Positions 36,387 to 43,655 of a stretch of 64,000 nucleotides of DNA are shown one piece after another (position 1 is the first letter of the stretch; every line of letters starts with the position of its first letter). A program made the translations under genes and the position numbers. Origin of the DNA: Azospira restricta (GTDB lineage: Bacteria; Pseudomonadota; Gammaproteobacteria; Burkholderiales; Rhodocyclaceae); the NCBI RefSeq assembly GCF_016858125.1, contig NZ_CP064781.1:3729501-3793500 (forward strand), in the 5' to 3' direction. Under the pieces are notes generated by a model that made no database searches, was not told where the DNA came from, and worked only from the letters and a program-made list of their open reading frames with translations.

Positions 36387-37271
36387 GTGACCCTTCGCTT
36401 CCTCCTGGCCGCATGCGCGGCCGCGCTCTCGCTGTCGCTGCCGGCCGCCGCCGCCGACGACGCGAACCCGGACAAGCCCAAGTTGACCGCCCGCCCGGCG
36501 ACCTCGCTCAGCCCCGGGCTGACGCTGACGACGCTCGACGAGAACGCCGCCTTCGAGCGCTCGCAGGCGGCGATCGGCCAGCCGGTCGGCAACTTCGCGC
36601 TGCTCGACCGCGACGGCAAGCCGGTCGAAATGTCCCGCTTCAAGGGCAAGCCGCTGCTGGTCAACTTCATCTACACCGCCTGCTTCCAGGTCTGCCCGAC
36701 GACCACGCGCAACCTGCAGAAGGCCATCGACGAGACCGTCAGCGTGATGGGCGCCGACCGCTTCAACATCGTTACCATCGGCTTCAACCAGCCCTTCGAT
36801 TCGCCGCAGGCGATGAAGGACTTCGCCAAGCGCTACGGGCTCGACCTGCCGAACTGGGAGTTTCTCAGCCCGGCGCCGGCGATCGTCGGCGACGTGACGC
36901 AGAACTTCGGCTTCAGCTACGTGGCGACGCCGGCCGGCTTCGACCACCTCAACCAGGTGACGCTGGTCGACGCCGACGGCAGGATCGTCCGCCAGGTCTA
37001 TGGCGAGAAGTTCACGCCCAAGGACCTCGCCGAGCCGTTGAAGCTGCTGATCGCGAACTCGGCGATCCCGGCCGAGGCGAGCACGGTCAAGGAGCTGATG
37101 GAACGGGTGCGCATCCTGTGCTCGGTCTACGACCCGGTGTCCGGCCGCTACCGCACCAACTACTCGGTGTACATGATGGTCGCCGGCTTCCTCACCTTCG
37201 TCGGCTTCACGATCTACCTGTCGATCAACATGTGGCGCAACCGGCGCCGCGAAGACCCGCCCGTCGCCTGA
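36387..37271 (+). CDS. SCO/SenC protein with C-terminal membrane anchor
   Basis: A 294-residue copper chaperone with a GTG start. A signal sequence (LLAACAAALSLSLPAAAA) precedes the thioredoxin fold. The copper ligands are CFQVC (in FIYTACFQVCPTTTR) and the distal His in GFDHLNQVTLVD. Unlike usual SCO proteins it ends with an extra domain and a membrane helix (YMMVAGFLTFVGFTIYLSI) and a basic tail, so it is anchored at its C-terminus. Its position in the operon parallels senC after norSY in ammonia oxidisers, as remembered from the literature. It should load or reduce the CuA centre of the subunit II encoded upstream. Confidence 0.9.
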   Translation: MTLRFLLAACAAALSLSLPAAAADDANPDKPKLTARPATSLSPGLTLTTLDENAAFERSQAAIGQPVGNFALLDRDGKPVEMSRFKGKPLLVNFIYTACFQVCPTTTRNLQKAIDETVSVMGADRFNIVTIGFNQPFDSPQAMKDFAKRYGLDLPNWEFLSPAPAIVGDVTQNFGFSYVATPAGFDHLNQVTLVDADGRIVRQVYGEKFTPKDLAEPLKLLIANSAIPAEASTVKELMERVRILCSVYDPVSGRYRTNYSVYMMVAGFLTFVGFTIYLSINMWRNRRREDPPVA

Positions 37272-37272
37272 G

Positions 37273-37340
37273 CCAGGTGCGGAAGCACCTTGCGCGGAAG
37301 TACTCCCGGGGTGCGCCCGAACCAGGTGCGGAAGCGCCTC
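37273..37340 (+). repeat. Repeated GGAA-loop hairpins after the SCO gene
   Basis: AGGTGC-GGAA-GCACCT (37275-37290) and AGGTGC-GGAA-GCGCCT (37324-37339) are near-identical short hairpins 49 bases apart. The one base change keeps a wobble pair. A third, weaker GGAA lies between them. GGA in a loop is also the core of CsrA/RsmA binding sites. Confidence 0.5.
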
Positions 37341-37418
37341 GGGAACGCCTGAGCCGCCGCCGGCGAAATCGGCCGGAATTGATGCGGGTCAAGTCGCCTT
37401 GATGCGGCGAAGAATATC

Positions 37419-37431
37419 ATTAGCGGCTAAT
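37419..37431. promoter_or_regulatory. Palindrome upstream of the cytochrome b complex
   Basis: ATTAGC-G-GCTAAT is a perfect 6+6 inverted repeat, 41 bases before the GTG start of the first cytochrome b gene. It could be an operator. No matching regulator family is recognised. Confidence 0.35.
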
Positions 37432-37472
37432 AAACCAACGCTGCCAGTACGGATATTCCCGCGGACGATTCC

Positions 37473-39044
37473 GTGATCCTCGAAGCCCACTTCCGCCAGC
37501 TCATCCGGGTGCCGTTCCAGCGGTGCGAGGAGGCCTTCGACCTGTTTTTCGGCGGCGCGCACAACCCCTTGCGCCACCTCGGCGCGCTCGGCCTGTTCCT
37601 GCTCTGGATCATCGTCGGCAGCGGCCTCTACCTGTACATCGCGCTCGACACCGGCGTCGCCCAGGTCTATTCGTCGATCGGCGCGCTCTCCGAGGAGCAG
37701 TGGTACTTCGGCGGCATCCTGCGCAGCCTGCACCGCTACGCGTCCGACGGCTTCGTGCTGGCGATGGGCCTGCACCTCGTCCGCGAGTTCGCCTACGGCC
37801 GCTACACCGGCTTCCGCTTCTACTCGTGGCTCACCGGCGTGCCGCTGATCTGGCTCGCGTTCGCCAGCGGCATCGGCGGCTACTGGATCGTCTGGGACCA
37901 GCTGGCGCAGTTCTCGGCGATCGCGACCACCGAGCTGCTCGACTGGCTGCCGATCTTCAGCGAGCCGTCGGCGCGCAACTTCCTCGCGCCGGACTCGATC
38001 AACGACCGCTTCTTCACGCTGCTGGTGTTCATCCACCTCGGCCTGCCGATCCTGCTGCTCGCCGCATTGTGGGCGCACGTGCACCGCATCTCGCGGGTCG
38101 ACCACCTGCCGTCGCGGCGGCTGATGGGCGGCACGGCGGCGACGCTGCTGCTGCTCGCGCTGGCGAAGCCGGCGACCAGCGACGCGCCGGCGAACCTCGC
38201 CGCGGTGGCGGCGGAAACCCGCCTCGACTGGTTCATCCTCTTCCTGCACCCGCTGACCGACCTCACCTCGCCCGGCACCGTGTGGACGCTGCTGTTCGGC
38301 GCCACCGCGCTGCTCTGCGCGCTGCCCTTCCTGGCGAAGCGCACGCGGCAGCCGGTCGCCGTCGTCGATCCGGCGAACTGCAACGGCTGCACGCGCTGCC
38401 AGGCGGACTGCCCGTATGCCGCTGTGACCATGGCGCCGCACCCGACGCGCGCCGGCTATCAGGTTGCCGTCGTCGACGACGCGCTGTGCGCGAGCTGTGG
38501 CATCTGCGCCGGCGCCTGCCCGTCGTCGACGCCCTTCCGCAGCCAGCAGACGCTGCTCACCGGCATCGACCTGCCGCAACTGCCAGTCGATGCGCTGCGC
38601 GCCGAGCTGGAGGCCAAGCTCGCCGCGCTCGCGGGCGAGACGCGCGTGCTCGTCTTCGGCTGCGCCCACGGCGCGCACGCCGGGAGGCTGGCGGCAGCCG
38701 ACACCGCCGTCATCGAGCTCGTTTGTGCCGGCATGCTGCCGCCGTCGTTCGTAGAATACGCGCTGCGTACCGGCGCCGACGGCGTACTCGTCGCCAGCTG
38801 CCGCGAGAGCGGCTGCGACTACCGCCTCGGCGAGCGGTGGACGATCGAGCGCCTGAGCCGCCGGCGCGAGCCGCAACTGCGCGGCCGGATTCCCGCCGAA
38901 CGGCTGGCCGCCGCCTTCGTCTCGGCCAACGACGACGGCGCGCTGGCCGCCGCGCTCGCCGCCTTCAGAAACAGGCTGCGCAGCCTGCCGGCTGCCGGCG
39001 AAAAGCTTCAACCTTATCTTCGGAGAACCGCCCACCATGCTTAA
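37473..39044 (+). CDS. Cytochrome b-2[4Fe-4S]-MvhD fusion protein
   Basis: A 523-residue three-part protein with a GTG start. Residues 1-290 form a PetB/bc1-like cytochrome b; heme-ligand histidines are spaced as expected (His87 and His101 in helix B, His188 and His202 in helix D). Residues 300-355 hold two [4Fe-4S] motifs (Cys303-306-309-313 and Cys339-342-345-349, each ending Cys-Pro). Residues 390-510 resemble MvhD/FrhD, the iron-sulfur subunit that links hydrogenase to heterodisulfide reductase, with Cys397, 418, 443 and 448. The soluble parts should face the cytoplasm. The protein can plausibly move electrons between quinol and a low-potential carrier. It overlaps the next gene by 8 bases and is followed by a second cytochrome b fusion. 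Confidence 0.85.
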   Translation: MILEAHFRQLIRVPFQRCEEAFDLFFGGAHNPLRHLGALGLFLLWIIVGSGLYLYIALDTGVAQVYSSIGALSEEQWYFGGILRSLHRYASDGFVLAMGLHLVREFAYGRYTGFRFYSWLTGVPLIWLAFASGIGGYWIVWDQLAQFSAIATTELLDWLPIFSEPSARNFLAPDSINDRFFTLLVFIHLGLPILLLAALWAHVHRISRVDHLPSRRLMGGTAATLLLLALAKPATSDAPANLAAVAAETRLDWFILFLHPLTDLTSPGTVWTLLFGATALLCALPFLAKRTRQPVAVVDPANCNGCTRCQADCPYAAVTMAPHPTRAGYQVAVVDDALCASCGICAGACPSSTPFRSQQTLLTGIDLPQLPVDALRAELEAKLAALAGETRVLVFGCAHGAHAGRLAAADTAVIELVCAGMLPPSFVEYALRTGADGVLVASCRESGCDYRLGERWTIERLSRRREPQLRGRIPAERLAAAFVSANDDGALAAALAAFRNRLRSLPAAGEKLQPYLRRTAHHA

Positions 39045-39537
39045 ACCCGCCGCCGCCATCGCCGGCCAGGTCGTCCTCTACGGCGCCTTCGCCGCCTTCA
39101 TCGGCTACTTCGCGACCGACCCCGTCTACCGGCAGATTCCCGACGACGTCGCGGTGATCAAGGTGTCGTTCAGCCACCTCGGCGACCGCGAGTGCCGCAA
39201 GCGCACGCCCGAGGAACTGGCCAAGCTGCCGCCGAACATGCGCGCGCCGATGGACTGCCCGCGCGAGCGTTCCGACATCCGCTTCGAGCTCGACATCGAC
39301 GACCAGAACGTCGTCCGCCACGTGCTGCACCCGACCGGCCTCTACAAGGACGGCATCTCGACGATGTACCGCCGCCTCGAAGTGAAGGCCGGCACGCACA
39401 AGTTCTCGGTGCGCATGCAGGACAACGTCAAGCAGGAGGGCTGGAAGTTCATCAAGGAGGAAACGGTCGAGCTGAAACCGGCGCAGGCGATGGTCATCGA
39501 CTTCCACCCCGACAAGGGCGGCCTCTTCTTCAAGTAA
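39037..39537 (+). CDS. Membrane-anchored protein of unknown function in the cytochrome b complex locus
   Basis: A 166-residue protein not assigned to a family. One N-terminal membrane helix (about residues 7-25, AGQVVLYGAFAAFIGYFA) anchors a soluble, probably periplasmic domain rich in beta strands. Two cysteines (in DRECRKRTPE and PMDCPRER) could form a disulfide. Segments such as VIKVSFSHLGDRECR and GLYKDGISTMYRRLEVKAG look like a conserved fold, and the tail is DFHPDKGGLFFK. It overlaps the upstream gene by 8 bases and lies 47 bases before the second cytochrome b gene, so it is likely a third subunit or assembly factor. Confidence 0.8.
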   Translation: MLKPAAAIAGQVVLYGAFAAFIGYFATDPVYRQIPDDVAVIKVSFSHLGDRECRKRTPEELAKLPPNMRAPMDCPRERSDIRFELDIDDQNVVRHVLHPTGLYKDGISTMYRRLEVKAGTHKFSVRMQDNVKQEGWKFIKEETVELKPAQAMVIDFHPDKGGLFFK

Positions 39538-39584
39538 GCCTCCCGTCAAGCATTCGCCCTCACCACCTTCGAGCGGACAAGAAA

Positions 39585-41501
39585 ATGGTCAAGTTACTGC
39601 AAGCAACCCTGCGCTGGTGTTTCATGCGCGTCGAAAACGTGTTCAACCTCGCCTTCGGCGACAAGCTGAACCCCTTCTACCACCTCGGCACGATCAGCTT
39701 CTGGCAGTTCTGGCTGCTGGTCGGCACCGGCTTCTACCTGTACATCTTCGCCGACACCGGCGTCCACGACGCCTTCGAGTCGGTCGAGGCGATCACCCAC
39801 GACCAGTGGTGGGCCGGCGGCATCATGCGTTCGATCCACCGCTACGCGACCGACGGCATGATCCTGACGATGTTCCTGCACCTGATCCGCCACTTCGCCT
39901 ACGACCGCTACCGCGGTTTCCGCGCCTTCTCGTGGATCACCGGCGTCGTGCTGCTGGTGCTGGTGTACGTCGCCGGCATCAACGGCTTCATGCTGGTCTG
40001 GGACAAGCTGGCGCAGTTCGTCGTCGTCGCCGTCGCCGAGTGGTTCGACGTGCTGCCGATGTTCAACGGCACCGTGATCCGCAACTTCCTCTACGAGGGC
40101 AGTGTGAACAGCCGCCTGTTTACCCTGCTCGCCTTCATCCACCTCGGCGCGCCGCTGATCGTCGTCTTCATCATGTGGGTGCACGTGCAGCGCGTGCCGC
40201 GTGCGCACATCAATCCGCCGATACCGATCCGCTATGCGGTGACGCTGATGTTCATCGCGCTGTCGCTGATCAAGCCGGTGCTCAGCCAGGGCGGCGAAGC
40301 CGATTTCTCGGTGGTGCCGACCAACATCGGCTTCGATTGGTTCGAGCTGGGCGTGCTGGCGCTGGTCTATGAAATGGACCCGCTGAAGCTGTGGTACCTG
40401 GTCGTCGGCGCCGGCATCGTCTTCGTGCTGGTGCCGTGGCTGCCGCCGAAGCGCCACGGGGCCGCCAAGGCGGAAGCGGCGATCACCTTCCATCCGGCCA
40501 ACCGCGCGGTGAAGCAGCGCTTCGACGAGACCATCCTCGACGCCGGCCTGCGCCAGGACATCAACCTGCCCTACGAATGCCGCAACGGCGGCTGCGGCGT
40601 CTGCAAGTGCACGGTGCTCGCCGGCAAGGTCGATCCCGGCCTCTACCAGCCGAACGCGCTGTCGGCCGAGGAACTGGCGCAGGGCAAGGTGCTCGCCTGC
40701 TGCGCGACCGCGCTCGAGGATGTCGAGATCGAGTACGACGCCAGCGCCGTCCGCACCAACATCAAGGAATACACCGCCAGCGTCGTCGAACTGACCCGGC
40801 TGACGCACGACGTCATGCGCGTCACGCTGAAACTGCCCGGCAGCGAGCGGATCCAGTTCAAGGCCGGCCAGTACATCAACATCATCCTCGACGACGGCCA
40901 GCGCCGCGCCTTCTCGTTCGCCAACCCGCCGCACTACGGGGACATCATCGAGCTGCAGATCCGCCTGATGCCGGGCGGCAGGTTCACGACGCACGTGTTC
41001 GAGGGCATGAAGGTCGGCGACGCGGTCCGCTTCGAAGGCCCGATCGGCGACTTCACGCTACGCGAATCCGACCGTCCGATCGTCTTCGTCGCCGGCGCCA
41101 CCGGCTTCGCGCCGGTGAAGAGCATGGTCGAGGACGCCTTCCGCCGCGGCATCAAGCGCCCGATCCACCTCTACTGGGGTGTCCGCCAGCTGAAGGACCT
41201 CTACCTGCCGGAACTGCCGCAGCAGTGGGCGAAGGAACATGCGAACTTCCACTTCGTGCCGGTCATCTCCGAGCCGGCGCCGGAGGACCACTGGACCGGT
41301 CGCACCGGCATGGTGCACGAGGCGATCCTCGCCGACTTCCCCGAGCTGAAGGGGCACGAGATCTACGCCTGCGGTTCGGTGCGTATGGTCGAGGCGATCT
41401 TCCCCTTCCTCAAGGCGCACGGCGCCGAGGACGGCCAATGCTTCTCCGACGCCTTCACGCTGTCGGCGCGCTCGATGGCCTTGCAGCCGCAGGCGAAGTA
41501 A
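39585..41501 (+). CDS. Cytochrome b-[2Fe-2S]-FAD/NAD(P) reductase fusion protein
   Basis: A 638-residue fusion. Residues 1-300 are a PetB-like cytochrome b with His85, His99, His186 and His200 in the standard 14-residue spacing. Residues 320-420 are a plant-type ferredoxin (PYECRNGGCGVCKCTV with a distal Cys in VLACCAT). Residues 430-638 are a ferredoxin-NAD(P) reductase module with the flavin motif RAFSFANPP, the nucleotide loop FVAGATGFAPVKSM and YACGSVRMVEA. A chain quinone - heme b - [2Fe-2S] - FAD - NAD(P) is evident. Driving electrons from quinol to NAD(P) would need the proton-motive force; from memory, a very similar fused cytochrome b/b6 was proposed for Accumulibacter. Direction is unproven. 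A strong terminator follows. Confidence 0.88.
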   Translation: MVKLLQATLRWCFMRVENVFNLAFGDKLNPFYHLGTISFWQFWLLVGTGFYLYIFADTGVHDAFESVEAITHDQWWAGGIMRSIHRYATDGMILTMFLHLIRHFAYDRYRGFRAFSWITGVVLLVLVYVAGINGFMLVWDKLAQFVVVAVAEWFDVLPMFNGTVIRNFLYEGSVNSRLFTLLAFIHLGAPLIVVFIMWVHVQRVPRAHINPPIPIRYAVTLMFIALSLIKPVLSQGGEADFSVVPTNIGFDWFELGVLALVYEMDPLKLWYLVVGAGIVFVLVPWLPPKRHGAAKAEAAITFHPANRAVKQRFDETILDAGLRQDINLPYECRNGGCGVCKCTVLAGKVDPGLYQPNALSAEELAQGKVLACCATALEDVEIEYDASAVRTNIKEYTASVVELTRLTHDVMRVTLKLPGSERIQFKAGQYINIILDDGQRRAFSFANPPHYGDIIELQIRLMPGGRFTTHVFEGMKVGDAVRFEGPIGDFTLRESDRPIVFVAGATGFAPVKSMVEDAFRRGIKRPIHLYWGVRQLKDLYLPELPQQWAKEHANFHFVPVISEPAPEDHWTGRTGMVHEAILADFPELKGHEIYACGSVRMVEAIFPFLKAHGAEDGQCFSDAFTLSARSMALQPQAK

Positions 41502-41517
41502 GAGACGGCCCGACGAA

Positions 41518-41556
41518 AAAGGCCGCCCGGCATTGCGCCGGGCGGCCTTTGTTTTT
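41518..41556. terminator. Strong bidirectional terminator
   Basis: AAAGGCCGCCCGGC pairs with GCCGGGCGGCCTTT around ATTGC, with A5 before and T5 after. It separates the cytochrome b operon from the convergent TlpA-like gene. Confidence 0.92.
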
Positions 41557-41571
41557 GCCGGAGTCGGCGGC

Positions 41572-42162
41572 TTACCTGGCGGCGACCAGCCGGCGCAGCA
41601 GCGGATCGAGTTCCTCCTCCCTGACCGCGCCGTAGAGCGAGAACGCCACCTTGCCGTCGCGCCCGAGCACGATCGTGTACGGCATGCCCTTCACCGTCAG
41701 CGCCGGCGAGCCGCCGGGGTTGGTTCCCGCCGCCAGCAGCGGATAGGCCACCGGCGTCTTCTGCACGAAGGCCTGCATCTTCTCGGTCTCGTCGAGGCCG
41801 ATGCCGACGAACTGCACGCCTTCGGCGGCGAAGCGTTCGGCCAGCCGCGACAGCATCGGCATTTCCTCGACGCAGGGTGGGCACCAGGTCGCCCAGTAGT
41901 TGATCACGCGGATCTTGCCGTTCCACTGCGCCAGCGCCTGCGGCACGCCCTTCAGGTCGGGCAGCGTCATCGCCATGAGCGCGTCGGCGCCGGCCTGCGC
42001 CGCTTCGCCGCTGACTTGGCGCGAGGCGCGCGCCTGCTGCGCCAGCTGTTCCTGCGACGGCATCTGGCTCAGCGTGTACATGCGGTAGCCGAGATAGCCG
42101 ACCGTCGCCAGCGTCAGCATGCTGGTGAAGCCGAGCAGCGCCATCGCCTTCTTTTCGTTCAT
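41572..42162 (-). CDS. Membrane-anchored TlpA-like thioredoxin
   Basis: A 196-residue protein with one N-terminal helix (ALLGFTSMLTLATVGYLGY) and a periplasmic thioredoxin domain. The redox site is NYWATWCPPCVEEMPMLS, a CPPC motif as in TlpA/ResA; the cis-Pro loop is GMPYTIVLGRDG. Such proteins reduce CuA sites, apocytochromes c or other disulfides outside the membrane. The ATG overlaps the stop of the upstream heme-copper-like gene (ATGA), so the two are translationally coupled. That pairing suggests it serves the heme-copper homologue, which has no CuA subunit of its own. Confidence 0.9.
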   Translation of the reverse strand: MNEKKAMALLGFTSMLTLATVGYLGYRMYTLSQMPSQEQLAQQARASRQVSGEAAQAGADALMAMTLPDLKGVPQALAQWNGKIRVINYWATWCPPCVEEMPMLSRLAERFAAEGVQFVGIGLDETEKMQAFVQKTPVAYPLLAAGTNPGGSPALTVKGMPYTIVLGRDGKVAFSLYGAVREEELDPLLRRLVAAR

Positions 42163-43496
42163 GCCGGCCTCCGCTTGCTCATCGCCTTCAGGCAGACGAG
42201 GATGAACATGATGCCGCCGATCACCGCGATCGCGCCGCCGGCGCCCATCATGCCCATGCCGATCTGCTGCGGCAACGTCACCAGCGCTTGCTCGGCGCCG
42301 GCGACCTTGCGCTGCACGCCGTAGCCGCCCGACCAGGCGAGGCCGAGGACGTGGATCAGCTGGCCGGCACCGTAGACGTAGGGCTGCCAGACCGCCATCC
42401 GCCCTTCCGCCTTGCCGAAGCCGAGCATCGGCAGCAGCACGTAGGCCAGCCCCATGAAGGCCAGCGTCACGCCGACCGTCGAGCCATGGTAATGCGCGGG
42501 GATGACGACGTTGGCACCCTGGATCAGGTAGCCGAGCACGCCGCCCAGCGCGAACAGCACGAACGAGGCGACGAAGGCCGATTTCGCCGGATGCGCGGCA
42601 ACCTTGCGCACGCCCCACAGCGACAGCATGCCGACGACGATCAGCGGCCCCATGTACGGGTGGCCCCACTTCATCAGCTTGGCGAACAGCTCCATGTGCG
42701 GCAGTGAACCCGGCGGCACGGTCAGGTAGATCAGCGGCACGGCGAGCAGCGGGAAGGCGGCGACCAGGAAGAGGACCGCCTGCGCGCGCGGCGAGGCCTT
42801 CGACGGCTGCCCGAGATGCGCGCCGATCCACAGCCAGGCGACGACCATCAGCAGCGCGTGCTGGAACTGCAGCGTGTGGCCGCCGCCCCAGAACAGCACC
42901 TCGAAGTAGATCGGCTCCTCGACCTTGGGCACCATCGCCCACGACCAGTAGAACGCCGCCAGCGCGAAGGCGGCAGCGACGGCGCCGAGGAAGCTGCCGA
43001 AGCGCAGCGGCTCGGCGGCGATGCGCTGCGGCCAGGTGGTGAGCAGCGCGCGCAGCACCGCCAGCGTGAAGCCGGCGCCGCAGATCCACAGCGCGGCGAA
43101 GAAGACCTCGTGCTTGAGCACCGGGATGTAGTTGTTGAGCACCGGTTCGGCGCCCGGGAAGAACGGCGACACGGTCATCACCAGCGTACCCAGCGCCGCC
43201 AGCGCGAAGCCGGCCCAGCCCAGCCCGGCCAGCCCGGCGCCGCCGACCGCGCTCCAGATCACCGCGGCGAAGGCCATGAACCAGACGGCGACGGAGAGAT
43301 CGACGTGCACGATCAGCGCCGAACGGAAGAATTCCTTCAGCGGGAACACGTCCTGGATGCCCGGCGTACGCGAGAACACCAAGAGCAGCGCGAGCAGGCC
43401 GGAGCCGATCAGCGCCATCACGCCCAGCCACAGCCAGGCCCGCGCGAGCGCCGTCGGCGCCCCGGGAGAAACCTTCACCACGTCTTGCGAATCCAC
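42159..43496 (-). CDS. Divergent heme-copper subunit I homologue lacking the CuB His-His pair
   Basis: A 445-residue protein of about 12 membrane helices. Heme ligands look kept: His64 (LIVHVDLSVAVWF) and the pair His335/His337 (VIPAHYHGSTVG). The first CuB His is His207 in FWGGGHTLQFQH, but with Gln210 and Phe211 where oxygen reductases have Val-Tyr, plus an extra His213. The His-His dipeptide expected in the next helix is absent (LLAVPLIYLTVPP); His267 and His279 lie further on. Database names for such proteins are usually cbb3-type subunit I, but oxygen reduction as known is unlikely. It may be an unusual NO reductase or a sensor. The GTG at 43496 is chosen: a GAGG lies 8 bases upstream and a perfect -10 before it. 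Adjacent genes are a TlpA thioredoxin and a DNR-like regulator. Confidence 0.75.
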   Translation of the reverse strand: MDSQDVVKVSPGAPTALARAWLWLGVMALIGSGLLALLLVFSRTPGIQDVFPLKEFFRSALIVHVDLSVAVWFMAFAAVIWSAVGGAGLAGLGWAGFALAALGTLVMTVSPFFPGAEPVLNNYIPVLKHEVFFAALWICGAGFTLAVLRALLTTWPQRIAAEPLRFGSFLGAVAAAFALAAFYWSWAMVPKVEEPIYFEVLFWGGGHTLQFQHALLMVVAWLWIGAHLGQPSKASPRAQAVLFLVAAFPLLAVPLIYLTVPPGSLPHMELFAKLMKWGHPYMGPLIVVGMLSLWGVRKVAAHPAKSAFVASFVLFALGGVLGYLIQGANVVIPAHYHGSTVGVTLAFMGLAYVLLPMLGFGKAEGRMAVWQPYVYGAGQLIHVLGLAWSGGYGVQRKVAGAEQALVTLPQQIGMGMMGAGGAIAVIGGIMFILVCLKAMSKRRPA

Positions 43497-43523
43497 AGGA
43501 ACAGCCTCGCCGAAAAGCTGCAA

Positions 43524-43529
43524 ATTATA
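43524..43529 (-). promoter_or_regulatory. Consensus -10 element of the divergent heme-copper gene
   Basis: On the minus strand a perfect TATAAT lies 28 bases before the GTG start. The region at -35 (TGGTTT) is a poor match, which would fit an activator-dependent promoter. No clear FNR-type box was found here. Confidence 0.5.
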
Positions 43530-43655
43530 AGGCCTGGCCGGGGCCGAAACCAGCGCGGGCAGCGGATCCCGGCGGCCCGTACTTGCCTCGCGCAGCGACA
43601 AGTGCGAACATTCGCGCGACGCGCGCTGCCGCGCCCGCCTACTCGGATACCCTGC

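Noticed and set aside
37399-37420. TTGATG and TATCAT as a promoter for the cytochrome b operon
   Set aside because: The spacer is only 10 bases, too short for a sigma-70 promoter, and there is no second FNR half-site.
43590-43612. Possible FNR-type dyad (CTTGCCTCGC...GCGACAAG) between the heme-copper homologue and the DNR-like gene
   Set aside because: The half-sites do not match TTGAT/ATCAA and the spacing is wrong.
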